From Actinernus sp. WN-2022 (lineage: Eukaryota; Cnidaria; Anthozoa; Actiniaria; Actinernidae), in the NCBI GenBank assembly GCA_030867875.1, contig JAOWCC010001501.1:29966792-30030791 (forward strand): 64,000 bases of DNA. Direction: 5' to 3'. Below the pieces are notes generated by a model. That model made no database searches and was not told the origin of the DNA. It worked only from the letters and a program-made list of their open reading frames with translations. Shown piece after piece: positions 1 to 56,028 of this stretch. Position numbers and translations under genes: made by a program. Each line of letters begins with the position of its first letter. Within the stretch, counting starts at the first letter, position 1.

Positions 1-101
1 TCAATTTGAATTGCAGGGATTATTACACAAGTGCCGATAGTAACAAGGTAATACCTTTGGGCTCGTCAGTAACAACGTTAATAGCCTACTTCCGAGATAT
101 G

Positions 102-250
102 CCTCACTTTCTACATACAAAGGAATCATTAAGAGGCTCTGTGTATAATGCTGTCGTTCGTAACAAGGCTAAAGTACTGCTGTAGTTTGTCACGAACGAC
201 TGAGCATGATTCACGGAGCCTCGTATTGATTCCTTTGTGAGAGTGAGAGG
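102..250. repeat. Inverted repeat (about 65-bp arms)
   Basis: The left arm starts CCTCACTTTCTACATACAAA and pairs with the right arm ending TTCCTTTGTGAGAGTGAGAGG (read in reverse complement), with matching blocks such as GTCGTTCGT/ACGAACGAC. A foldback MITE of unassigned family; a clear target duplication was not seen. Confidence 0.7.
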
Positions 251-418
251 GCTAGTAAAGACCGGTTTAAACGACAAGCATTTTGGGCACGGCACTCCTT
301 ACTTGGGCACGGCACTCCAGACTACCTTTTCACAGGGTCTCAGAACCCCTAGAATTTCGGTCGCGCGTACCTGGATATTTCCATTTACACGACAAATGTA
401 CAGAAGTTATGTGGAAAC

Positions 419-568
419 TAGCCTCCTCCGCAGGCATCTCTAATTTTCGAAGAAATCAGATTTAAAAAATCGTGAATTGGGTTGCCTGACCCTCTCTTTT
501 CTTCACCTGCCACAGGGAGCCCATCGTCTGATTTCTTAAAAAAATAGAGATGCCTGCGGAGGAGGCTA
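419..568. mobile_element. Mutator-like MITE, copy 1, with 9-bp target duplication
   Basis: Terminal inverted repeats begin TAGCCTCCTCCGCAGGCATC. The element is flanked on both sides by TGTGGAAAC (410-418 and 569-577). A second copy lies at 62094-62280 with a different 9-bp duplication. Nine-base duplications are typical of Mutator-like elements; with no transposase present, the superfamily is inferred. Confidence 0.88.
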
Positions 569-609
569 TGTGGAAACGGAAAAAAGACTTTAAATTACAA
601 TAAGCGTAC

Positions 610-45291
<44,682 letters not shown>

Positions 45292-45340
45292 TTTGCCCGC
45301 TGTAATGATCTCTACAACAGCAAGGTGAGATAACTGAGGT

Positions 45341-45520
45341 TTGTGGTCGCGTAGAGGATTTGGAGCCGAGAGTGAGATCGAGGTTCTGGCAACCACGCCT
45401 TGGGTGTTCGATACCCTCGATGCTTTACTACAACCGGAAACGGAAGTTGCTTCACAACGAGCCAAAAAGTTAATATCTCGCAGGTTTGAGGACACAGAAG
45501 AGAATCCCTTAGTACCGCAA
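45341..45520 (+). other. Antisense open segment ending at a donor-like site
   Basis: The plus strand reads SEIEVLATTPWVFDTLDALL, QPETEVASQRAKKLISRRFE and DTEENPLVPQN, then AAAC|GTAAGC. It looks protein-like but has no in-frame ATG and overlaps the RSK leader. It might be part of a divergently transcribed gene; I do not recognise it. Confidence 0.3.
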
Positions 45521-45537
45521 AACGTAAGCAATTTCCT

Positions 45538-47459
45538 CTAGAAAAAGATGGAACAATACCCGCGAAGCGAAATATCAATATAACACGAAACCACATGATA
45601 AGCGAGTTTATTTTGGGAGATTACATACTCACAGAAGCAACCAAACTTTCGTTTCATGCTAAATCCTTCCATATATTATTGCATTTCCTTGAATACAAAT
45701 TCTCGTTACTTTCTCCATTTTTTAGTGTTTCCTTTAAATTAATCCTTTACATTCTTTTACGATATTTGAGCTAACATCCAAGCTACAACTAAGTATTTTG
45801 GGATTATTTAAAAACATGATTAACAGCGCCGAAAATCCGTGTTTACAGTTTCAGTTCAACCAGGCCGATATGATACAGATCGCGTGAAAGGTCGCTAGAC
45901 CGCTTTCCATACTCGAATAAAAGAAGAAAATCAAGTAAAATAATTTTTACGTATTATGAGAATACGGATTTTATATCGAATCTCCATAGGCGATTCCTGT
46001 TGTGAACCGTAGGACTGTGTCAGTGTTTAGGAAGCCGCCGATTGAGTATAAACCCCACTCAACATTATCAATGACTACCTGCTTCTCGATACCAGAACAC
46101 TTCTTCAGTTTAAAATGTTTTCCAGTGGCTAACGTATTTGGGATTAGTAATGGGCTCCTGATTTTGGACTATACAACCCGGGTATACAACGAGTTCATTT
46201 TAAATTAGCAATCTCGAAGTTTTGAACTGACAAAAACATTCAACTCTACTTACCATGTTACCCATGTGCCTCTGTTCCAAGCTAGTCCACAATTCTTTCA
46301 CACCAGGATTTTTAGGCTATACTTAAATCGTTCACAGTCGATATTCCTTTGAACTGCCACTAAAGAAATATATTTTTAAAAGAGAGAGAGAGCAGTCGCG
46401 TGTTGTGTACTTCACTCTGTCACCAGTCTGAGTCACGTACCGTGAGTCACGCATTAGCATATAGACCTTCCTTTCGATTCTTTATGACGTTCCGTGACGT
46501 CATTTTGGCCCACCCGGAAACCCGCACATGCCTTGGATGACAATCGGCTTGGTTGCGTTTATGCGGAAAATATGCCCATTTAATTCAGATTTCATAAAAA
46601 AGGCATGAATCGACGTCAGGTACAAAACAAACGTAATAATGCCGATACAACGGCAGAGCCTTATAAGTACGAAGCGCGTATAACTTGTGATGCAGAGGTG
46701 GTTTTCATCGTCATGACACGCGATCGCAAAATTGGTTTGCGTCGATAAAATCAATTAAACATATTGGACCTTGTAGAACTACCAAAAATACACTTATAAC
46801 ACAAATTTTTGGAACATTAGATTATTTCCTAACGGATCTGTGGTCCAATGAATGTACGACAATTTTACAATACTTTGTAAGCTGTGTCCCTCTCTGGGAC
46901 ACAAACATGGCGGCCATAAAAACGAAAATACAAATACAGGGGCGCAGCAAGGAGTTCTGCAGGGGAGGGGGGAGGGGGGAGGGGGAGGAGGGGGGGCCGG
47001 GGGGGGGGGGGGGGGGGGAAGGGGATTCCGAGTCTGGCGATCCATCATCTTACAGAGCGTTTTACCCTTTGGAAATCACGAAGGGGGGTTCCGGAACCCT
47101 GGAACCTCCCCCTGGCTACTCCCCTGAAATAAAGCTTAATTTCCCACCAAAATCATTGCAACTTTTAAAGATTTATCCGAGTTAGAAAAAAAAAAAAATT
47201 GACACCGGATTACATGGATTTTTATTACTTCTGGAAAACACGCTGGTTAGTTCTCGTCATAAAATTCAAAATTATTTTCCTCCGGAACAATACACCCTAT
47301 CGGGCGTGAAATTTTCTGTGTAGACTTTTATTATCGATGTCTAGAATACATACAAACAACAGCTTTGTAGGACTTATAGTTTAGATTTTTGATAAACGTA
47401 ACATGCAAATCAATGATTGAACCTGATACATTAGATCGAGAAAAGAGTCATCTACAAAG
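45538..47459. other. RSK 5' flank, no intact gene
   Basis: Probable promoter region of RSK just upstream of 45.3 kb, then low-complexity tracts: a GA run at 46381-46393 and a long G-rich run at 46960-47022. No promoter element could be placed with confidence. Confidence 0.5.
46254..46316 (-). other. Candidate upstream exon
   Basis: Sixty-three bases reading KNPGVKELWTSLEQRHMGNM to a strong donor GTAAGT, phase 0. The acceptor side (ATAG) is weak. The terminal ATG-GGT-AAC-ATG could supply a start. If joined to the acceptor at 45538 it would give an in-frame N-terminal extension of RSK. Confidence 0.3.
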
Positions 47460-47686
47460 GTAACAATTTCTGAGCTTATCACCCGTGCTGACTCTTCACT
47501 GAACAGTAAAGTCGAAGGGGTAAATACAATTTTGAAGAAATTTTGTAGACAGAATAAGTGGAGCATAGTTAGCCCATGGAAATGTAAAAGTGAAACACCT
47601 TAACAGGGGGAGGGTTACATTTATTGCCCGATGGAAACACAGCTATGTCTGATAATTTTATTAACTATATTAAAGATAATAATTGA
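47460..47686 (+). pseudogene. LINE ORF1 C-terminal remnant
   Basis: Reads VTISELITRADSSLNSKVEG, VNTILKKFCRQNKWSIV, then after a frame change GGLHLLPDGNTAMSDNFINY and IKDNN before TGA. The WSIV..LNRGGLHL.PDGN pattern resembles the SGNH-hydrolase-like end found in ORF1 of some CR1/L2 elements; that link is from memory of the family and is inferred. Confidence 0.65.
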
Positions 47687-47800
47687 ATTTCGGAACCATC
47701 CCTCGGGCAGTGCACTCCAAACTTACCCCGTAGTAACAACACAGCATCTGTCATTTGCCCTGACACACTTAGGTCAGATCAGATACGTTTACATTGCCTA

Positions 47801-50644
47801 ATGAAACGCGGCTTCAAAATGGCTTGCCTGAATATAAATAGTCTAATGACACACACCTAGATGAACTTAGGGTTTTTTATGACGGATACTAAATTAGATA
47901 TTCTTGCAATTAATGCCGGAAAGCAAACTTGACGAAAGCATTCTTGACAAAGACTGCAGACATTACTGGCTATGAAATAATCCGGCGGGATCGCAATCGT
48001 AATGGGGGAGGTGTCTTACTGTATATCAGATCTAATTTAAATTTCTCGGTTCGTTCCGACTTAAATTTTAAAGATTTGGAAAATATCTGTATTGAAATAC
48101 ATAAGCCTCGCAGCAAACCGTTCATTGTCTGTTCTTGGTACAGACCCCCCTCGTCCAATATCGACGTATTTACCCACTATGAGGCATTAGTGGGTAGCAT
48201 TGATGCTGAGGGCAAAGACCTCTTCCTACTAGGCGACACAAATTGTGACCTGTCGCCACCTATCAATAGTAACACCTCTAAGACATTACTTCGCATTAAT
48301 AATATATATGGTCTGAGCCAGATTATTAATGAGAGTACACGTATAACCGAAAACTCTAACACTTTGATTGATCACGTAATTACAAATGCTCCTGATAAAA
48401 TTAACTGTTCTGGTGTCCTTATTATAGGCATCAGTGACCATAATATGGTATATGCCTACCGTAAATTAACCTTAGATACAAAGACAGGCCATAGATTTGT
48501 CCAGTATCGTAGTTTTAAAAAATTCAGTAGGCTGGCATTTCGCAATGACCTACGTAATCAATCTTGGGGCAACATGTATGAATCAAATGACCCCAACAAA
48601 ATGTGGGAAGTATGGAAAACTACATTTCTAAAAGTCGTAGACAGGCATGCACCCACTAAACGTCGAAGAATAAAACCTAAGCGTAGTCCCTGGATAACCA
48701 AAGATCTTAGACAAAAGATACTTGACAGGGACAAACTTAAGGCAAAAGCCATTAAATCTAATAATTCTGACGACTGGCTGATCTTCAAAAACGCACGTAA
48801 TAACGTTAACAATCTAATTCGTAAATGTAAGGCAGACTACTATAATGCTCCTATCAAGAACAATGAGCGTGATCAATCAAAGATGTGGAAAATTGTTAAT
48901 GAATTAACTTCCAGGAATTCCTCTTCGACCTCTATTAACGAGTTAAGGATCGATGATAAAGTTATTACCAACTCTGAAGAGATTTCAGAGACTATGAACG
49001 AGTATTTCACAGGTATTGGCCCGAAATTAGCTAATACTATTCCTCGCAGCGATATCTCTTATAATCATTACCTGAATAAGATTGGCTGCACCTTTCACCT
49101 TCAAGAAGTAAGCAATACTGAAGTTCTTAAACTCTTGAAAAAACTATGTATCTCTAAGGCTACTGGCCTAGATAATATCTCGTGTAGGCTGCTAAAAGAC
49201 GCAGCTGATATTATCTGTGATACAATTACGGACATCTTTAATTCTTCAATCAAATCAGGCATATTTTCTTTAGAGTGGAAACTAGCGAGAGTGTGCCCTA
49301 TCTTTAAAAAAGATAGTCGGAATGATCCAAACAACTATAGACCAATTTCTGTTATCCCTGTAATATCTAAAGTATTTGAACGTCTCAGAGTATTTGAGCA
49401 GCTTTACAAATATCTACAAGGAAATAATATCCTTACAAATTCTCAGTCCGGGTTTAGAGAACTCCACTCCACAGCTACAGCGGTTCTTGAGGCCACCGAT
49501 GGCTGGTACAGAAACATTGACAACGGCTTTGTTAATGCTATTACATTTCTAGACCTAAAAAAGGCCTTCGATACCGTTGATCACGAAATTCTAATTCAAA
49601 AGCTGGCATTGTATGGCATAGAAGGCGTTTCGTTGCAATGGTTTGGGTCTTATCTAAACAATAGATAACAAAGCTGCTGTGTCAACGGTAAAACTTCTAC
49701 CCTCAAACATGTAATGTGTGGTGTACCTCAGACTCTATATTAGGACCTCTATTATTTCTCATATATATAAATGACTTACCGAATTGTTTGTCAGATGCAG
49801 CTACACGTATGTATGCTGACGATACAACCCTCACCGCCACTGGAAACGATCCAGAGGAAATTAAATTAACGAATCTGTCACGAATAACCTGAATCAAGTG
49901 AGTAAATGGCTTGCAGCCAATAAACTTTCACTAAATGCATCAAAAACAGAGATACTACTCATTGGCTCAAACCAAAGACTCCAGCCGGGTGAATTTCCCA
50001 AAGATATGTCGTTTCCAATTGGTGGTGAAGTTGTAAAGAGAGTTTCGTCAGTGAAGTACCTCGGAGTACACCTTGACGAATGTTTAACATGGAATACTCA
50101 TATCGAAAAACTCACAAAGAAAATATCATCTGGTCTTGGTGCGCTTAAACGCATGAAGCCATTTGTTCCTTTTGCGACTCTCTTAAGTGTTTATAGGGCA
50201 TTAATTCAGCCCCACTTTGACTATTGTAGCTGCATATGGGGAAACTTAAACCAAGGACTCTCTGACAAGTTACAAAAACTACAAAACAGAGCAGCCCGCA
50301 TACTAACTGGTCTACCATTCCATACCCATGTTGACGAGCTACTGAGTAACCTAGGGTGGAAAAGACTAGAATCTCAAAGGGCCATTCAAAAAGCAGTCAT
50401 GGTTTATAAAGCACTGCACGGCCTTGCACCCGAGTATATGACTAAAATGTTTGAAAGAAGAACCGAAGCTATCCAATATAATCTCAGAGGCTCGTCGACT
50501 AAAATCTCCTTTCCTCGTCCGCGCACAAACTTCGGTAAAACATGCTTTCGTTTTGACGGGGCAAAGATATGGAATGCACTGCCCGAGGATGTCAGAGCCT
50601 CCGATAAAATAAGTAATTTTAAGAAAAGATTATCTATATTGTAA
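47801..50644 (+). pseudogene. LINE ORF2: endonuclease and reverse transcriptase, frame-broken
   Basis: Starts KMACLNINSLMTH with breaks to 47940. One long open frame then runs to TAA at 49666-49668: endonuclease (NGGGVLLYIRSN, WYRPPSSN, GDTNCD, SDHNMVYAYR), then RT (NNYRPISVIPVISKVFE, TFLDLKKAFDTVDHEIL). Between 49668 and 49898 there is a nonsense TAA and at least two frame changes, across GVPQ...LGPLLFLIYINDLP and RMYADDTTLTATG. The last frame (49898-50644) carries the thumb SKWLAANKLSLNASKTEIL, PHFDYCSCIWGNL and ALPEDVRASDKISNFKKR. Confidence 0.9.
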
Positions 50645-51924
50645 CCTAACTTCCCTATTTTTAACTACCATACTTCAACACACGACATTCATGTAAGACA
50701 GTAGGCATATATTATTTTTTACAATCTCTGTATTTTGTAATTGTTTTATGCTTTTACTGATGTTTACTCGTGTATAAATAAAGTGTATGTATGTATGTAT
50801 GTATATAATCCGTTTAAAGCATTTTAGCAATACAGAGATTTTTTAAGAACCAGCAGAACGAGCTGATATCGTGGTCAGAGAGTGCCAAATATATTCCCCA
50901 GTTTGAAAGTAACAGTACTTGTGACATATGATATGGTATTATATATTTTATTGTTTGTTCGTCCCAAGTACAAAAACAGCAACAATTTTAGAAGCTGCCG
51001 TTGGCGTCAGTGACGAAGAAGCCTTTAGAAACGGGAAACCGTGGGCTTATGAAAGTTCTGGCTTCCTCTAGATAATATGCAAAATTATTACATTACATTT
51101 CTGAAGGCTACAGGTTTCTTAGTGTGTACGTACAGTATTATTATGTATTAACCTCTTGAAATAAAGACGTTATTATCATTATTATTATTATTACTAGTAG
51201 ATACCGCTAACGATAATCCAACATGCGTGTTAGATGTTAGCTACGTCATAGCGCGTCTTGGGTAGTGCCATGCAACTTGCATGGTAGCCGGATCCTGGGT
51301 GTATGGTTATTTTCCACCTACTAAGGCTCAACTGGAATTTTGGAGCACTTCTCGTGGAAATAAGTGGCCTAAACATCAGCCAAAAACGTTTCTCCTTGAA
51401 ATGATTGTTATTTTCCATCCAAGTGCATTGAATGTCATCACAAGCTCGCGAAACGACAGCCACCCGCAGTTCATGCCGCATGGCAGTCGTCGCGTCTAGT
51501 ACAGAAACCATGGCTTTAACTCTGCCACATCACTTGATCCATTGTGATTTGAAGCTGCAACCTCATTCTAGCCACTTCTAAATGGGGGAGGGTTCCATTA
51601 TTAACAGGAAATGCATAGGATTTCCCACCCCTCCCCCCTCAGTTTTGCATCAATATGTTGTGTTCGTCGTGTTTACTACCAAAACTACCAAAACTACGCT
51701 GCAACTTTATTTAATCCAGTTCTGGACTCGGAAATAGCAAATGTAACCGTCCCAGCATGCTTTGCGGGCAAAACGGAAAGGGCGATGGATTTTTACGGGT
51801 AGAAAACAATGTTGTAGAGACATGGGGTTTTCACCAAAATGTTACACATAGAAAACTGCAGGGGGTCTTCTTAATTTGGTTGAGGTCAACTTTCAGGGGG
51901 GGAAGTGACAGGCAAAAGAAAATT

Positions 51925-52025
51925 TCAAAACGGCTTAACCCCCCTGAACTTCATTTGCGCGAGTAATACATCAACAATTTAATCTCGCTGGGCGAAATTA
52001 CATCATATAGGCTGGATTTTATTTC
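51925..52025. repeat. Direct repeat, copy 1
   Basis: CCTGAACTTCATTTGCGCGA through ATAGGCTGG recurs at 54505-54605 with few changes. Confidence 0.75.
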
Positions 52026-52159
52026 TCCTAACAAGAGGCCCTGAGTGGCCTTAACTCGGGCCACCTAGAAATAGGTTAATTTATAATAACATGGTTTGTG
52101 CTAGGGGAACTGGATAATTGATTCACTACTCATGCTCATGATAATTTACATATAATGGA

Positions 52160-52390
52160 ATGGACCTTTTACAGGAATGCAATCACATGGTTGTACTAGA
52201 TGGCAAACAAATCTTAATTCATATATTTAAAGGCACTTGTATGAGATTGGTAGTGTTATTAACAAAACCTGTTTGTAAATGCTATTTTTCACCTTCTTCC
52301 AATTCTCAACCCCCAAAGGTGGTCATGGTCCCTTACGGGAGCTTCTAATTACAAAGTTTTACTGATAATAGGCCCTTTGCAGGACAAGAG
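52160..52390. mobile_element. MITE related to 33392-34640 and 62935-63180
   Basis: Shares ACAGGAATGCAATCACATGG, CAAACAAATCTTAATTCATA, ACAAAACCTGTTTGTAAATG and, at the right, GGCCCTTTGCAGGA. It is an uninterrupted relative of the element at 33392-34640. Confidence 0.7.
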
Positions 52391-53342
52391 CAAGCCAAAA
52401 TTAGTAAAAAGCCCAATTTTTAGGTTCATATCTTTAAAACTGAAGGAATGGCAAATTTTTGAAAACTCTATAATTTAGCTTACTTTAACAGACTTTGTGA
52501 GGCTGTTTTTTGCTGACTGGCAAGACCCCCCCCCCCCCCCCCCCCCCCCGGCATCTCCCCTGCTAGTTTTTGACTAGTCCCTAATGTTTAATAAAATATT
52601 GTGTTGAACCACTTGGAAAAATAACTATTTGAAGAGGGTAACACTAGGCTGTTTTCTATTGTTGGGTAGGCCAATACTATCGCTCGTTTCGAGAAGTTCA
52701 ACCCGACTCCTTTCCTGCCGCCGAAAAACGATTACAGCGCCACGGTATCTCGATTTCCATTGGCCGAGAAAAACGAGACGGTAAACATTTGAGGTTCATT
52801 GTAGATTTCAGATTCTCCATTTCCTATTGTTAACGGAAAGAGAAGGCGAAGTGAAGAAAGTAAAATAAATTCCTTCTTCGAGGGTATATAAAATCAAAAG
52901 TTTCTTTAGGATAAATAAGGTAGATTTATTGAACGGTAATTTCAAAGTCTTCTGTGCAGTCCAGAAAAATAAGATGAAGACAAAGCCGGAGTTCGAAGCC
53001 CGTTCGTATCAATCGTCGGCAAACAAAAAACTGCGTGACGCGAAGGTGGAAAAGCTTCGTGCCTAAGCTTTGCGAAGTGAGAACCTCTGGTACCCAGGGT
53101 AGAGTTCACGCCATATCCTGCTAGATTTTCGTTCCCGAATTTATAAAAACATGTGCATATAATATTTTAAAAGGACCCTGTCACTGTCAGATCGAGAACT
53201 GAGAAATCGGGTCATTTCTACTATACTTTCCGAGAGGTTAATAACAATGAATAACAACACAACCACAGTCAATTGGTATAAAAGTTATCATGTTCAGTTT
53301 AGCTACTTACATTTACAAACTGTTGTCTCACTCTTAGTCTTA

Positions 53343-53888
53343 TGCACTAGTCAATTGAAACCCCCACCCCCCCGGTCCCGGGGGAGGGTTGGGGATAACA
53401 GGGGCATTGATCACTTTTGAACCACAGTCTGTCCCGTGGGGGTAGTAGATTTGACTGACTTCGACTTTTCGGATGTCCCCACCTCGGGGAAGAGGGGAAC
53501 TGGGAACTAGTATGGAAGCTTCCAAGATGGCGGACAAGCTGATACTTCTTTTGAATAAATATTTATATAGATGGTGGGTTGATTTTAGAGTACAGACGAG
53601 TTCTCCTTCAACAGACTTGAAGGAGAATCGTCTGTACTCTAAAATCAACCCACCATCTATATAACTATTCTTGATTACAAAAGAAGCTATAAGCTTGTCA
53701 GCAAATCTTGGAAGACTTCCATTAATAGTTCCCAGTTCCCCTCTTCCCCGGGTGGGGATCGAAAAGTCGAAGTCAGTCAAATACTACCCCCGGACAGGCT
53801 GTGGTTCAAACCTGTTTGATCATGTCTCTGTCAAATCCCCCACCCTTCCCCGGGACCAGGGGGGTGGGGGTTTCAATTGACTAGTGCA
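53343..53888. repeat. Near-perfect palindrome of about 545 bp
   Basis: Starting TGCACTAGTCAATTGAAACC and ending GGTTTCAATTGACTAGTGCA, the arms run about 265 bp each to a small loop near 53610 (CTCCTTCAACAGACTTGAAG). Differences between the arms are few. Non-coding; open frames on the two arms mirror each other. Confidence 0.88.
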
Positions 53889-54159
53889 TTAGTCCTATTA
53901 GTGTTGATCAGATCTTAGCCATCTATGTCACGAGTGGATCCTTGAGTGGATCTGGATATGTGATAAATTCCCGTCCAAAGCCCGTGAAACACCTCTCAGC
54001 TTTAGAAAAGACAAAAATCTTGGTATTGCACTTGAAGGAATCTTTGGTTTACACAAAAAAGCAGCTGATATTAAAGGTTTTGCTAAGTCAAAACTCCCAC
54101 TCGTCGCCATCTTGAAAAACCTGAAAATGTTGTTGTTCACATGTCACATGGCTGGCGCA

Positions 54160-54292
54160 ACGTACGTGTCACGTGACCAGTCGAAATCTGATTGGTCAAT
54201 GGCGCCAAAACTCGACACAAATAAAAAATAAAAATAAACACTTGCGATTTCTGACTCGCGCCAGCCGAAGGCCTGGCCCGAGTAATTATGTG
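54160..54292. repeat. Repeat related to 61379-61500
   Basis: GTCACGTGACCAGTCGAAAT, TCTGATTGGTCAATGGCG and GGCCCGAGTAATTA match the 61.4-kb copy (there ending GCAGCCCGAGTAATAA). Confidence 0.65.
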
Positions 54293-54504
54293 CAACATAT
54301 CAAACATTAAGCCATGAATTAAAAATATTCACTACCCCATCCCCCTGGAAACGGTATACCAATTTGTTTTGGCAACATGTCTCGGGAATGTCATTCATGA
54401 CAAACCTGATCAGTTCCTAAGTTTTCAAGTTCAATACCGAAAGACAGAATTAACGTTAAATAGCTGCCCAGGTCCCGCTCGGCCAAGCAAAAAGCGAGAA
54501 AAAC

Positions 54505-54605
54505 AGCCTTAACCCCCGTGAACTTCATTTGCGCGAGTAATACATCAAAAACATTTTCTAGTTGGACGAAACTACATAGGATAGGCTGGTTTTCATTCCC
54601 TTAAC
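54505..54605. repeat. Direct repeat, copy 2
   Basis: CGTGAACTTCATTTGCGCGA through ATAGGCTGG; partner at 51925-52025. Confidence 0.75.
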
Positions 54606-54927
54606 TATGCGCTAGATACCAAAACATTAATTAATTAATTAATGATTGTATTATTTCTATGATTATCGTTAGGAATTATTATTATTATTATCATTATTAT
54701 TATTATTACAGGAGATGGCGGTTACATACAATGATAAAGCTAAGAGAGTAATCGATAAATACCGGAGAATATACTCAGGAAACATCAGATTAAGAAAAGA
54801 GTACGATAATTGTCAGGTCTGAATGAGTTCCAAAAGTATGGTCCCCCAGAATTTAATAGAAAATTGTTTGAATTTAATTACTCGGGCTGCCTGTGGCAGG
54901 CACGAGTCTAAGTCTGCAGGCCGTTAT

Positions 54928-55175
54928 TACTCGGGCTGCCTGTGGCAGCACCGAGTCTAAATCTGTGGGCCGTTATCTTTTTTGTTTCATGCAGCAAAAT
55001 TTCTGCGCATGCGTTAAATTTCAAGTTCACCACCAATCAGATTGCACTGTGCTGGTCACGTAACAACGCCAGGTTAATTTCTTTACATAATTTAATACAG
55101 TAAAATCAAGATGGTGGACGCGCGAGGAAATTTCTCTCAAATCTGTGCGAAAGCCTTCAACAGGCTCAGGATATT
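54928..55175. repeat. CTCGGGCTGCCTGTGGCAG repeat, copy 1
   Basis: TTACTCGGGCTGCCTGTGGC followed by TTTCTGCGCATGCGTTAAAT, CAATCAGATTGCACTGTGCT and GTGCGAAAGCCTTC; the same order occurs at 55671-55985. A truncated start is also duplicated at 54879. It probably is a short interspersed or MITE family. Confidence 0.75.
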
Positions 55176-55670
55176 TCAACTGGCGCTCTTTTTTTTTTTG
55201 TTTCATGCAGCAAAATTTATGCGCATGCGTTAAATTCTGCATTAATTGTATGCGCGCACCTCGTGGCGATAATAGATTTCGCCATCGGACGCTATTCTTG
55301 TTTGGAGGTCATTGGTTTGGAGGTTTGTTTCGTAGGTTTTATGCCACATTTCATTTTACTCTCGGTCATAATACATACCAGCGCAAACACCGTGATCTGT
55401 AGGCCAAAACTAAAATAATTTTGACCGTATTTTTGGCTGGTTTACTGATCTCGTATCGAGACCTCTGTACGTTATACTATACAGGTATAATGAATAGCTG
55501 ATTTATAGCGAAATATAGCGATTTACTAGCAAATATACTGTGGTTGAGCAGTTATGGGTTTCTCTCCTCTATCGAAGTCTGAAGACATCTGAACTCCTGA
55601 ACTGTGAGAGCAACACTGCCACTCGCCAACACGAAGCCAGAATGCACACTCAGCACATAAATTATAATTA

Positions 55671-55985
55671 TTACTCGGGCTGCCTGTGGCAGCACCGAGT
55701 CTTAAAATGCAAGTCGTTTTTTTTTTTGTTGGGTGTCGCAAAATTTCTGCGCATGCGTTAAAGGTCAAATTCACACCAATCAGATTGCACTGTGCTGGTC
55801 ACGCAACAATCGCCAGGTTAATTTATTTACATAATTTAATACAGAAAGCAAGATGGCGGAAGACCCGCGAGGAACTTTCTCTCTAGTTTGGAGTCCCATC
55901 TCTCAAATGTAAGCCAGTTTAATGTTTTATTTAACTTCACTCGTGCGAAAGCCTTCCAACAGGCTTAGGATATTTCAACTGGCGC
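55671..55985. repeat. CTCGGGCTGCCTGTGGCAG repeat, copy 2
   Basis: Same blocks as copy 1, slightly longer, ending CGTGCGAAAGCCTTCCAACA and GGATATTTCAACTGGCG. Both copies contain a CAAGATGG(C/T)GGA segment. Confidence 0.75.
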
Positions 55986-56028
55986 TATTGACGGAGCCGA
56001 AGGACCGCGTTTTTTACCCAGATGGCCA

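Larger units (their letters stand above)
1..609. other. Partial RSK intron 21
   Basis: No exon could be found here. The stretch holds an inverted repeat at 102-250 and a 150-bp Mutator-like MITE at 419-568; nothing else is recognisable. Confidence 0.7.
47460..50806 (+). mobile_element. Decayed two-ORF CR1/jockey-like LINE with (TATG)n tail
   Basis: In order: an ORF1 C-terminus (47460-47686), a gap of about 110 bp, endonuclease plus reverse transcriptase (47801-50644), and a short 3' UTR ending in TGTATGTATGTATG at about 50785-50806. The reading frame is broken near both ends of the endonuclease start and around the YADD box. ORF order and RT motifs fit the jockey superfamily (CR1/L2-like). 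The 5' end is not resolved. Confidence 0.85.
50807..53342. other. Intergenic, no gene recognised
   Basis: Contains AT-rich sequence ending in ATT repeats at about 51170-51195 (a retroelement-like 3' tail), a 100-bp block at 51925-52025 repeated at 54505-54605, sequence related to the 33.4-kb MITE at 52160-52390, and a poly-C run at 52527-52549. The small open frames look like chance. Confidence 0.5.

Noticed and set aside
46794..47127. Proline- or glycine-rich open frames
   Set aside because: They arise from the poly-G tract at 46960-47022.
53340..53880. Open frames over the palindrome, up to 146 codons
   Set aside because: Both strands are open because the arms are mirror images; no recognisable domain.
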